DNA of 64,000 nt. It comes from Isoetes taiwanensis. Lineage: Eukaryota; Streptophyta; Lycopodiopsida; Isoetales; Isoetaceae. Positions 1 to 13,662 of the stretch are shown here, piece by piece. Both the position numbers and the translations under genes were made by a program. The notes under the pieces were generated by a model. That model did no database searches. It had not been told where the DNA came from and saw only the letters and a list, made by a program, of their open reading frames with translations. The first letter of the stretch is position 1; each line of letters begins with the position of its first letter. Location: assembly GCA_021234155.1 (NCBI GenBank), contig JAJEKV010000011.1, positions 19,486,677-19,550,676 on the forward strand. The letters run 5' to 3'.

Positions 1-1186
1 TGTACACTAATTATTTGACAATAATAACGAGGCATTCCATCATGCTCTTCATAAGTAGCCCATATTTGGCCTTTTCTATATGATTCTTCCAATCGATCTG
101 CATCAAAATCATGAAAATCTGCATCAGGAATGGACAAGTGCTCCTCTGAGGCCTCTGAGGATGTGTCATCATCATCATCATCTTCAGGGAATATGTCTTC
201 ATCTTCGGAGGATGGTCATCATCTTCACCTTCATCTTCATCGTCATCATTGTCAATGTCATCTTCCTTGCCACCTCTGGATCTCTTTGAGCCTGGTTTGG
301 ACATTATAGAACTTTCAGGCTTCTCGTTTTGCTTTTGTTTCTCTTCCCTTCTCCTCTCTTTCTTTTGAGATTCTTTCTCCTTCTTCATTTTCTCTCTATG
401 CCTTCCTTTCCCTATGTCTTTGAATGTCTTATCTGCTGGTACTTTCTTATTCATCTTATCAATAAATCCTGCACTAGAAGCTGTAGCATATCCTGTTGTG
501 CCATGGTTCTGCACTTGTCCATTAGTGTTATGCGATACACCTCCATTTACAAGCCCATTATTAAGAGGTCCTCCATTGGCCATACCCTTCTGGGAAAAGC
601 TCCAGTGAGAACCAATTTTAGCACCAACATTGTTGTCAGATTGTGTCCAGTTATGAGTACATTGTCCATGAACACCAGTGTCCGTCGCCACAAAGCCAAG
701 CCTGCATGATGGGCAATGCAACTCACTATTTTCATACTTCCTTGGAATATGATGTGCAATTTTACAACTAGGACATACAGTCCAAAAACTAATTCTTTTC
801 ATATCATGCAATGCCCTCTTGCCGTTATCTGACAGGATTTCAAAGGCTTCTTCAATAAGCTTAAAAGCAGCATCAGCTCCAACAACCTTGTTTCTGTCAG
901 GATTAAGGATAAGAGCAAGTTTGCTGTACTGTTCAGTTATTGTGTTATTGTCTGCAGAAGGATCAACCTGCAGAATTGCGTAGATGTCCATCTCATTTCC
1001 TGAAATTCTCAATTGTTCAGCCAGGTGCACATCCACTACTGCTGCCATCTGCTCCATGCCATCAAGATTGGGAACCAAGAATTTTGTTAAGCTCAAGAAT
1101 TCTTTTGCCCCTGTAAAATCATGCAAGGAAATTGCCTCATCTGCCTTCCGTTTAGCCCAAAGAGCAAAATCCTTGTTGCTTTCCAT
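1..1186 (-). CDS. DnaJ-domain protein of the plant DUF3444 class, 5' part, runs off the left edge
   Basis: The reading frame starts at the ATG at 1,186-1,184 (MESNKDFALWAKRKADEA). An N-terminal helical region is followed by a J domain at about residues 67-130, then two CPSC pairs about 20 residues apart (zinc-ribbon-like, about residues 138-163), then a Lys/Glu-rich and acidic linker. J proteins stimulate Hsp70; this plant class adds C-terminal DUF3444 repeats. The canonical HPD tripeptide reads NPD here (ILNPDRNK), which in known J proteins abolishes Hsp70 stimulation. Near 212-216, in the acidic GAT-repeat run, the frame shifts by one. The other frame continues with residues typical of a DUF3444 start (FHDFDADRLEESY, then GQIWATYEEHDGMPRYYCQI) to base 1. 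The shift is either a pseudogene lesion or a consensus error in a low-complexity run. Just upstream on the minus strand a pyrimidine tract plus CAG (about 1,200-1,212) looks like a 3' splice site, suggesting a leader intron. Confidence 0.85.
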
Positions 1187-3779
1187 AGCCACATCAGAAC
1201 TGGAGAAAACAAAAGCAATGGCAAAAAAATATAAACGATCTTTTGTAACTATAACAATCTCAAAAAAAGATTATGGTTCGTTACTTCTATTCTGTAAGCA
1301 AGTTAATAACATTTGACAGTAAAGCATTATGACCTAAATAATAAGATTTCGCTGGCCCGAAATTTTCACTGGCCCGAAATTTTTTTTTTGGTAACGTCCG
1401 AGGGCCAGGACGTTATCGCCCTTAACGCCCTGGTTCGAGGGTTTGCTTTGCAAGCGGAGGAGAGGAGCCAGAATGGGAGCAGAAGAAGCAAGCGGAATGA
1501 AGCCATCAGAAGTCGCCAGAATGGAGAGAGGCCGGAGGGAAGCAGGGCAGTCGTTCATGCATCGGAATGGAACCGTGGTTTCATGATCAGAGGTAGGGAA
1601 TTGAACCCTACTTTCAAGGCCACTTCTCTGTTGCTAAGCCCGTTTGAAGACCCCGTGATACAGTAAAGAAAAGAACAAGCTAAATAAGAACAACATGAAG
1701 AGTAAAGAAAGGGCTTTTCGGGAAGAAGAACTACTGAATCATAGTACTAGCGGCCTGATTTCGGCAAAATGAGAACAAGAACAGAAAGGATATGAGAAAT
1801 GGCTCTGCCTGCACTAGAGAAGAACTAAAAAAACAGGCATCTTACTTCCTGCAATTCACCTTTTACATCCCGATTCGACCGTGCTCTGTCTGCAGCCAAT
1901 GACGGAGCCAAACAATCAAACAAAACCAAGACTAAAGTGATAAAAATCCGTTGGAATGGAGCAAGAAACGGCTCAAACTAAACCTTAGGCGCCCTGAAAC
2001 TCAAATCTGCTCTCAGATTTGCCGGCGCAACCTGCTTCAAAGCATTAGGAAAGGTAGAAGATGGCTATGGCGACGGAGTTGCATGCTGAAAGGCGGCAAA
2101 GAAAATGACTGACAGGGAAGGACGATAAGGGAAAATGAAAGAGACAGATGGTAATATTCTAGGGTGTTACGGGACCACCATATTTCTCTAGGATGTTATG
2201 AGCCTGCGGCTATAAAATAATGCGCGAGTACGATGTTACTAGCTGGTAACATCATTCAAATGGACGGTTGAGATTTAATCTAACCCTGTAAACCTGAGAA
2301 CTAGGGCGTTAAGGATCGAAGAACTTATATCCATAGCCAACAAAACCTCGGGTTTAGGGTTTTAGAACTTCAGCAGAGGTTGAGAATGCATTATCGTTGG
2401 CATAACTGACATAGGCTGTGTTCATATGACGCTATTGTTGGCGTTTTTCAAACCTCACTTACAAACTTCTATGGGACAAGTGCATCCTCAGTATTCCCAA
2501 GTTCAAGCTGGCCATTTTGGTTTCTTCCCCAACTGCAACTTTACCAGGTTAGTTACCCATGAGGATAATGTTAACATCCAATACAATGTCAAAACATTTG
2601 ACACACAAGGGCGGCCAATAGGTACAATGGGAATTTACCTGAGCATATGCATTTCCCGCCTTGTACTCTGTCACGCCATAGTTGTATGTCAATTCCAAAA
2701 CAGCTGTTTTATCCTCTCGAAGCATTGTTATTGTATACTACATAATGGAAACCACAACATGCATTTACATGGTGCACAAACAATGTGCTGCAAGCACATT
2801 AATAAATATGGAAGTTTTAGAATTTTGCTAAGCACCTGCATCTCTCTCATATACTGACTATGAATACTCCAACAGGACTAGGCCCTGTGCAAATCTAATG
2901 ATCCAAAGCTTCCCCCTCCATCCTGTCTGAATGGATGGTTATGTGATCATCCAACTTATATGCCCATTCCCCATGGGTTGTAAGTTTACGGGTTGGAACA
3001 CTACAGGGATCTAAGAGCAGCAGGCAAGCTGAGGTACAAAGAACTGAAAATTGGAAGTAAAACAAATGGCTATCAAGTCCAGTTAAATGCATACTAATCT
3101 GGGCCATCCAAAGTATCAGGATCATTGGTTTAGCACACTAGGTTTATATTAACTTGCATGAAGTATGGACTGAGGTATATCTAGGTGCTAAAGGCTTAAC
3201 ATAAAGCAGTAGTTTAAGAGCAATGAAATAAAGACCACTCCTAGTATGTATGTTCTCTCCTTTTGTTTAAAATACTATGTCCAACATCTAAAATACGTGA
3301 ACTTGAAAATGGCATACCTTACATGATCCCCATCAAAGCGTGACCTCCATTAATGCCACTTCCTTTAAGTACCATCTTGGACTTTATTGTCCATGTATGG
3401 CCAGATAAAACAGCGGAGGGATTGACCAATGCTGATGTTTGTGCTACTTTGGGCTAGTTCAAGCCGGTTTTTTTTTTCTCAAAAACCCCTTCTCCATCCA
3501 TGCACATGTATTCTACGGAATACATGTGTGAACTCCCCTTGCAATATTCCCACCACTTTAGCACATTAGAAGTTGAGGTGGTATTGCCACCTTGGCATGC
3601 AACAAAGTTTGTAACATACATGGTCTTGTTAGGCGTGTTGCCATGTGGCATGCATGGTTTGTAAGATGTCTAGGTTGGTGTTGCCACAATTTTTTCCTTG
3701 ACTGCGCAACCAATGGACATTTTCCCCTAATCTCTCCTTTTTTTTTTCAATTTCTAAAGGCTTACTAGTCCCTTCAATT
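1187..3779. other. Upstream region of the DnaJ gene and intergenic DNA
   Basis: No gene is recognised here. The first kilobase should hold the DnaJ leader and promoter on the minus strand. A G-rich block at about 1,370-1,670 is open in both directions (117 and 74 codons), but neither translation resembles a known domain. A plus-strand open stretch at 2,426-2,640 is also unrecognised. The rest is AT-rich without detected structure apart from short homopolymer runs. Confidence 0.5.
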
Positions 3780-4049
3780 CGTAAAATCTGCTTGCTCTAC
3801 TTTCAGCCTAATCCGCCAATCATATCTCACCACCTGGCAGAGATTCCGTCCAAGAAAATCGACCAGACAGTTTTTACTCTCTTTTCTGATTTTTTTACTC
3901 AAGCATGCAGTTGTCGGAATTACATGGTCTGTGATTTTGACAATTGCATGTTTTTACCCGTCTTTCTGGAGTGTGTTCTTGCAGGATCAAATCAAGGCCA
4001 GCAGACAAGATTTGATCAGCGGCTGAAAGTAGAGTAGCCGATTTTTACG
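3780..4049. mobile_element. MITE-like element with about 29-bp terminal inverted repeats
   Basis: The left end (3,780-3,808) and the reverse complement of the right end (4,021-4,049) match over about 29 bp with few differences; both contain CTCTACTTTCAGCC next to CGTAAAA. The 270-bp body has no convincing coding capacity. No clear target-site duplication was seen, so the superfamily is undetermined. Confidence 0.6.
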
Positions 4050-4058
4050 TTAGGGAAA

Positions 4059-4151
4059 AGCCCCTCCGGGCTTGGTTCCAGAGGGTAAAGCAGGCCTCCC
4101 CGCTCCGCGCGTCGGCCAGCTTTACCGTCCGGAATCAAGCCCGGAGGGGCT
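4059..4151. repeat. GC-rich long hairpin
   Basis: Arms 4,059-4,091 and 4,119-4,151 are near-complementary over about 33 bases (AGCCCCTCCGGGCTTG pairs with CAAGCCCGGAGGGGCT) around a GC-rich loop. It directly follows the MITE-like element and stands out against AT-rich surroundings. Confidence 0.7.
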
Positions 4152-4333
4152 CTCGCTTATACATAAAGGATTACTGATCGCACAAACATTTTATGCATGA
4201 TCTTTTCCAATCCACATGCTTTGCGAAGGCATGCTTGACCCTCCCGAATCAAGCCCGGGGGGACTTTCTCTTATACATAAAGGATTAGTGATTGCACACA
4301 CATTTTATGCATGATCTTTTCCAATCCACATCC
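4132..4333. repeat. Two tandem units of about 114 bp
   Basis: The stretch beginning AATCAAGCCCGG and ending in TTTTCCAATCCACAT occurs twice, starting near 4,133 and 4,247, with about 90% identity by eye. The first unit overlaps the right arm of the hairpin, so the hairpin arm was duplicated along with its flank. Confidence 0.7.
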
Positions 4334-5512
4334 TTGCTCTAGTTTTGTAGTGCACTTAAATACTTCAATACATTGACACAACTTTGCTCATTGTACATTT
4401 GAATAATTTATAAGATCTTTGAAGATGGATCCACATGTACCAATAACCATCATTTTGGTTTTAATATTGTTTCCAATCATTTAAGTGTTAGCATATAATT
4501 TTAGGGAATTCGAAATGCTTGCTATGGCTTCGTTTATTCTAGCAATTAGAAAACAGTAAAGCAATTACGATTACATATGCCATCAAAGGCACATTCCTTT
4601 GGAATCCACCAATTCTCTAGCTTGCAAATGAGAATACTAATTAGTTTAGTTGAAGGGTTTCTTGATAACGTGTTCTCCTTTGATCCCAATGGGTTGTTGC
4701 CTGGGAAAGGAAGCGGTGGAGAGGCTTTCTCATCTTAAATATACATAAAGACGTAAAAGGGATTCTGCAGCGGTGAGAGGGACCCCACGGCTGACAGTAG
4801 TTGCAGAATCCTCGACCAATTTTGCATCCCCAACAACATGGAAGTTGGGGAGCCCGTGCATGCAGAGGAGTTTCTTGACTGGTTGTCCACGTATTGCTGA
4901 ATTTATCAACTTAGTTTCCATTCTGCTGCATATAGACTGGACATATGGCTGCATCAAGATAATCCTCTGGCAAAAGAGGCAGCCCAACTTCCATGTTGTA
5001 TACGTGTAGGATCTCTGGAGCTTAACTTGTAGATGAGACAAACCAAACAAATCTTGTGATGGTGATGATATGATCATCAAGAACTACATACACATTTGTC
5101 CATGTGTTTCATGGGTCAACATCTAGCCATTTTTTTATTTCTACATGATGCATGACTAATTGCCATCTGTTTCACAATCTCACACAAATAGTAATGTATT
5201 TGTCTATGTTTCTTGTGAGTTAAGCCTCACAATAGCTCGAAGACCAATGCATAAGATGATGATAGAACAAGAGCATTATGCAATCGTCATGATGAATCAC
5301 AACACTAGAGTAAAAGGCAAGCAAGGCCCCAACCAACGAAAAGATTAGGTAGGAATGGCTAGATGGTACAAGTTAGGTTGCTGCTTGACCAAATTTTCGC
5401 AAGCAATTAGTGGTTAGGATTGAAGTTAGCCTTTGTCTTGGGATCTAAGTTTAGAGGGTGGAAGGTTGGGTAGGACCTGGGAGAAATCGCACTTCATGAA
5501 GCAGTGATCTAA
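4334..5512. other. Intergenic DNA with an extended imperfect inverted repeat
   Basis: No gene is recognised. Between 4,832 and 4,998 two arms share the 17-base core ACAACATGGAAGTTGGG in inverted orientation. Similarity continues imperfectly inwards towards the loop (AGAGGAGTTTCTTGA versus AGAGGATTATCTTGA), giving arms of roughly 60-75 bases. Short open frames over it are probably by-products. Confidence 0.5.
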
Positions 5513-5580
5513 TGATAAGATAAGATAAGATAAGATAAAAATTTTAATATCCACGAAGACTTGGGTCATGGAACGATACA
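5513..5580 (-). mobile_element. Short 3'-end fragment of a LINE family with a (ATCTT)n tail
   Basis: On the minus strand the sequence reads CCATGACCC, a GTGGATATTAAAA motif, then a pentanucleotide tail (GATAA repeats on the plus strand, 5,513-5,540). This matches the 3' ends at 12,066-12,110 and 20,505-20,565, which read GGTCCCAT, CTCCGTGGAC, TTAAAA or ATAAAA, then a short tandem tail. It is only about 65 bp, so the assignment rests on motif order. Confidence 0.45.
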
Positions 5581-8318
<2,738 letters not shown>

Positions 8319-9810
8319 TACTTTCAAGACATTGTCCGCAGCAAAGCTGGAAAGGAGTGTACAAGTTGTATTCGATGTCATGGCTCAAAATTATATGTGA
8401 CAGGTCATTCTTTTAAGATCCATTTTCGAGTCTTGAGTCTTATGGTGGTTTCGCAAGCTTGGACAGTAGCTGTAATGTGGTTGTCAATCTTTGACAATTT
8501 AAGAACAAACAAAGTGTGACAGAAAATTAACGTGAGTGGCCGATGATCTATGTGTTAAAGGAAGTTTTTAGTTTCTTTTATGGAGATCATAGCTGCTATT
8601 ATAAGTGGTGGCAAGAAAAAGTATTTGATTTGAACTTTTGCTGCACGATCAGCTAATGTATATTTTCTCTCTTTAGAGTATTTATGTGGAATTAAGGTGG
8701 GTAGTTTTACTTTTAACGTCCTGCCTGGGGAACGATTTTCTTGTTTGATGCACTGGCCAGATTGCTTTGGAGAAGTGCGTCAATATTTAATGTCATAAAC
8801 TGCATTGTATGTGCAATTGTGACCTTGCAATGACATTATATGCACTGGTTTTTCTGACTTTTGGGCAGGTCTCTGATTTATTGTTATCGGTAACCGTTGG
8901 AAATGTTTATTTTGCACGACTAAACGTGGCACATGCATAATATAATTAATAAATATTACATTTTAAGTGGATATTCTTCATCTCCCAAGATCTCTATCCC
9001 CAGGACTATTGCCCACCCACTGTTCAAAGGATTTTTTTGGTTGATGATGTCACCATGACTACGCTGTATATGTCTAGTCTAAACAATAGCTTTTAGGGTT
9101 GACAAGAATATCTATTTGGGAGTTGACAAGAATATATGTTAGAAGACTTTAAGCATATTCAAAACTTAGAAAATGAAGGAAATGGTGGGCATGTCAAGTG
9201 TTGTGCTTTCCTTTAGAAAAGGATTGAAGCCTTGTGAAGAAAGCCAAAATCCAAGGCAACTCTAAACCCAGGAACTTTTCCATGTCGTGCGGGGAAGGTA
9301 TGGGGAAGGTAAGTGTACTATAAGCTTCAAGTGTAGCTCAAAAGCTTAGCTTCATCTATTTGTTTGTCTATCTATCAGGCTGTCAATCAATCAATCATCA
9401 TGCATGTATCATGCACGTCTTGTTTTCCTTTCAAACTTGGCATCATGCTATCTGCATATTTCCACACTACCAGGATGTTTCATGAAAGATGCTAGAGTCT
9501 TTCACGGGGTGCAAATAACCCACATTACAATCGCCAAATTCCTATAGAGATAATTCCTGACTGTTCACTTGGTCTATCTCATATGCTTAACAACCCAAAT
9601 ACTCTTAATTACATATGTAATTCTTGAACTCCATGGAATGCATAATTATGTGGAAACATCTATCTCATATGCTTAACAACTCTTAATTACATATGTAATT
9701 CTTGAACTCCATGGAATGCATACTCCTATTATGTGGAAACAACTTCTCCATGCTGTCTATTTATTGGGTGATCGCCTTGTAAGGATGCTTTAGAGATTTA
9801 ATACTACAAA
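8319..9810. other. ROP 3' flank and intergenic DNA with a short tandem duplication
   Basis: The 3' untranslated region of ROP begins here; no strong poly(A) signal was fixed. A stretch starting CTATCTCATATGCTTAACAAC is present twice (about 9,572-9,660 and 9,661-9,740) with small indels. No gene is recognised. Confidence 0.5.
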
Positions 9811-12796
9811 AATGGATGGACAGTTTAAATGTTGCATTTACCAATTAACTAAGCAATGTATGGCAAGTACAGAGGCATCATACATTGCTAAAAAGTCCAA
9901 AATATCCCGTGCATTTTATACATGACACTTACAATTTAGTAAAGAAATGGAGTCAATTTCCAAATTGACAAACATGAAATGTCCATGTGCTTTTTGGACA
10001 CACTGTATTATGTCCTTGCAAGTACGAGCATCATGCAAGTTATTAAACATTGAAGGATAGTAGCTTTCAATTCAAATCAATTTTATAAACAATTTAGAGT
10101 TGCAAGAAAACTCTAATACACATTACTTATCACAAATTGAAAAACTTGCTTTGCAAAATATCAAACATATAGTCTTTTAACTTACAATAAGTCTTTTACA
10201 ATAACTCTTTAACTTACAATATAGTTTTTAGAAACGGATACCATCATATACTTTTTTAGAAGAAAAAGATAACTAAGTTATTTGAGATGTTTTTTCTAGA
10301 TTAAATGGTCGTATATATGTATTCTGTTCGCGTGGCATAAAAATTTGCTAAGTAATAAGCGTGAATAAACCATGAAAGTACATATATGTAAAACTAAAAA
10401 TTTACATCCAAAAGACCAATTATAACCACATCGTTTCATACACTAAATTGAAGTTTGGGAATCAGGTTTGTAACAATTATATCTTTTTGGCATTTACTAT
10501 GCACTTTGTTGAGATATGTCAAGCATATCCTCACCACCCTAAGAATGTCAAGTAACAAAGCACTTTACGTTTTACACAAGTTCATTCATATTGTTATACT
10601 GCTACCCAAATTTTGTTCAATCTTAGACTCCGTTTAGGGCATGCCCAAAGAAGCCTAAGTTGCTAGAGCCAACTATGCTACTAAAATAGAGTAGTTACTT
10701 GAAGACAAATTCTACTTTGAAATTGGACTCGTTAAGTCAAGCTTAGCCAACCTCCAGAAGCCATGCAAAACCCAATAAAAACACATAGGCTAAGCTCCTT
10801 CTCATGCATGCTGGTTGTACGGCTTGTACGTTCATCAGTGTGCTTCTTATCCTTCTTATTGCTCTCATTAATGTTAAATGAAAATAGCTAGAGATGTGTG
10901 TTAACCTTCAGGCCTGGTCTACGCTTTCTATGTGTATATGTCATAGGCCCAATAAGTAGACAAGATAAGTAAAAACTTACATTCTAATGCAAGCTGCATA
11001 AATTATATCGAGTTGAATAAATTTTAACATGTGAAGGACTCCAGTCTTAGGACTAGCGCATGCGAGCTCTGACGAGGTGCTTAGCACAATGTAGAGATAT
11101 GTGACTATAATGTAGGGCTAGTTTCTTTGAGTCATGAACGCCTAGCCGACTTCCTTAGGCTTTGCGACCATGTCATGCTGATAGATTAATATGTCGTATC
11201 TTCTTCAGAGCTCTCTTAGAACCTAACGACCTCAACTCTATATCTTAAACCCTAATCAAGGGACCCTAACGTGTTAAGTTAGATGTATGTGATTAGGATA
11301 GGTCGGTTATGAGTTATTTCAAGTTATAGATGTTGTTTATGTGTTTTGCACCCTTCTGCTTAGGTGAGGGGAGTAGAGGCCTAAAAGCTACTCCTTGTCT
11401 AAGACCTTTTAATCCCCAATTGATTCACCCTATATATAAAAACCCATATGACCGAGGGTGGCAGGCAGTTGCTAGAATGAATAAAGGAGGCCGTGACAGC
11501 TACGATTAGAGCCTGATGTGTCCTAGCTATTGGGGCTTTGTAGCGGACTAGACCTGATTGTCTACCACCATGTGTAAGTAGAGTATGGATCCGGCGTCTC
11601 CTAGATGATGCATTGTCCTAGTGGAATTAAATCGGATACAGAGGTGATGCACCATGGTCCTCTAGCTCGCCTATTGTGGATGGCACTACTTGGATGAGTT
11701 GTACCTCATTCCTCCTACCTAGATGCAACCCCAGTGTAGTCCTTAGCGGTTATTGAAGATGAAAGCCATACTCTTCTGAGTTGCCCTGCTTTTGAGATAG
11801 TCCGGAATCATTTTTTGACCTTAGCATTCCATTCCACGCTTCCACAACTTCTCAGAGCACCATCTGTGCATGACTTGGCATTATACATACTTGAGGTTCT
11901 AGATAAACATCTGCAATTACTGAGCCCTCAGTAGTCATTATCTCCGCTTGTCTAGTATCATCATTACTGCAAAGGTTTTTCCCTTGAAAACCTTTCGAGG
12001 CAGGGGTTTTTTAATCCTAGTAGTAATGATTGTACTAGCCCATTGTATGGGTCCCATGACCTATTGGTCTCCGTGGACATTAGAAAATTTATTCTATTCT
12101 ATTCTATTCTGGTAGGCTACAATCATTGCTCTTCATGTTTCAGCTTATCTATCTCGAGATTCTTTACCATCAGCCACTGGGTCAGGAGCATGCATGTATG
12201 TTGCACTATATGTCTCTCTATGGTGTATTGATGGATTGATGCCACCCTTCAAGTGGCGCACACATATATATTCTGTTGTTTGCTACGTGTTTATGTATTT
12301 TATGCTTTTGAAGTTACAGGTCACCTAGAAGAGGAATGAGCAATGCTGCCTTTCCTGTCGCTGATACTTGGCCATCCAAAGGATTAAATGGAGGGCCCTG
12401 TTGGCATTGCAGTGTCAACGAGAGGAATTTTCTCCAGGTATATGGTCAGGTGCCATATTATATGGAGGGAGCATTACAATGGTATCGGGACAATAATCTC
12501 GATTGAGTGGATGAAGCACTAACCATTACATAAGTAGGAAATTTAACTAGCCTAGAAAAAAAATCGAGTTTGAAATTCCAAACATTGACCTCGGAAAGTG
12601 GGAGGAAGTTTTTTTTTTTCCGCCCTGAAGGTAGTTAACAAGTTAGCTTAGGTCATTAGCATAAGTTAATTATGACCACATGGTGTTAGAGAGATTTTTC
12701 TAGTAGATTTAATTGAAAACGATTGTTCATGGATTCCAATTTTCCAGGTAAATTGGATAAGAATTCGGTCAACACTGAAATGACCAATACTTGTTT
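9811..12796 (+). mobile_element. LTR-like unit, copy 1, with promoter, poly(A) signal and primer binding site
   Basis: This 3-kb stretch is repeated from 13,663 on. It has the order expected of an LTR: TATA box (CTATATATAAAAACC, about 11,430), AATAAA at 11,480-11,485, an end in ...CATTACA at about 12,478, then TGGTATCGGGAC at 12,480-12,491. That last motif resembles the initiator-methionine tRNA primer binding site of plant LTR retrotransposons (TGGTATCAGAGC). About 300 bp of downstream leader is also shared with copy 2. No gag or pol reading frame was found, so this is a relic or a non-autonomous element. The exact 5' end of the LTR was not fixed. Confidence 0.6.
11716..12110 (+). mobile_element. 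5'-truncated LINE 3' end inserted in the LTR copy
   Basis: This block is missing from the second LTR copy, where CTCATTCC continues almost directly to the ACCATCAGCCACTGG stretch. It encodes a short C-terminal LINE piece (EDESHTLLSCPAF, like EDEHHAL of the LINE at 15.5-20.6 kb). It ends with GGTCCCATGACC, CTCCGTGGACATTAG and an (ATTCT)n tail near 12,090-12,110. It is a typical 5'-truncated retroposed copy. Confidence 0.7.
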
Positions 12797-13662
12797 GAAA
12801 CCACATGAAAGTTGCAAAAGTAGTATAAAATATGGAAATAAAGCCTAAAATTAATGCATCTCCCCTCATAAGTATCCTTGCATTAATGAGAAAAGCCTAA
12901 TTGTGGCCAAATTAGCATCCAAAATGTCTTTTCCAGACTCTAAATTGTCAAATCTCATCTTTTTAAATCATTTCCTCATGTAAAACAATTTTTAGCCTTG
13001 CACTGTTTGACATGACGAGGATGAAGCAGACTACAAGAAAGATTGCCCATGCGCACTTGCCATAGATGTCCATCTTATTTAGAGAGGGAAGAGACCTGGC
13101 CACAAGAAGCTGGCAGCGAGGAAGCCCAAGCTTAAGCATGTGCAACAATAGCAGGAGGAAATGAGCACCAGACTGGTTCCCCATCTTACCATCATGAAGA
13201 TCTGGACACCGACACCACAAAGGAGGACCAAGAGGAGGAAAAGGCGAGATGATGAAAGGGAAGGACTAGGTTACAAACAATGAAAGTAGTTCCAAGAGGA
13301 GACATGACAAACCAATCAACCCCTGTATTACCATTAGAAAAACTGGTTATGAGGAAGAGATGTGCCGTCAAGGCGAGACCCGTGAACAATAGGTGGAGGC
13401 GGACCCGATCCCATCCAAGTAGCAGTGGGACATCTATGTTGCATGGTACAAGAGGAACTGGGTGAAGCATATCGAAGGAGAAGGAACTTAATAATTTGGC
13501 CAAGCATAAGCCGATTCGAGATATTGTCAGGCCTTATGAGAGATATCATTTCCAACAATACACACACTTGTTGAAAAGGGCACCCTTCAAGGGTGGCGTA
13601 GAAGAGTTCAAGAGCAATCTCTCCTCACCCCAACAATGCCGAGAGTTATGCAAGCGGCGGCG
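12797..13662. other. Unidentified spacer between the two LTR-like copies
   Basis: There is no recognised gene. The part 12,840-12,965 reappears inverted at about 21,310-21,440. A basic, Arg/Lys-rich open stretch on the plus strand (13,280-13,684) and hydrophobic frames on the minus strand are mirror images of each other and unconvincing. Confidence 0.4.

Noticed and set aside
1425-1640. Possible tRNA or tRNA-derived SINE (GGTTCGAGG-type box)
   Set aside because: No matching A box at the right distance and no cloverleaf could be drawn.
1313-1666. 117-codon plus-strand frame in a G-rich block
   Set aside because: No domain is recognisable and the opposite strand is equally open, so it is most likely incidental.
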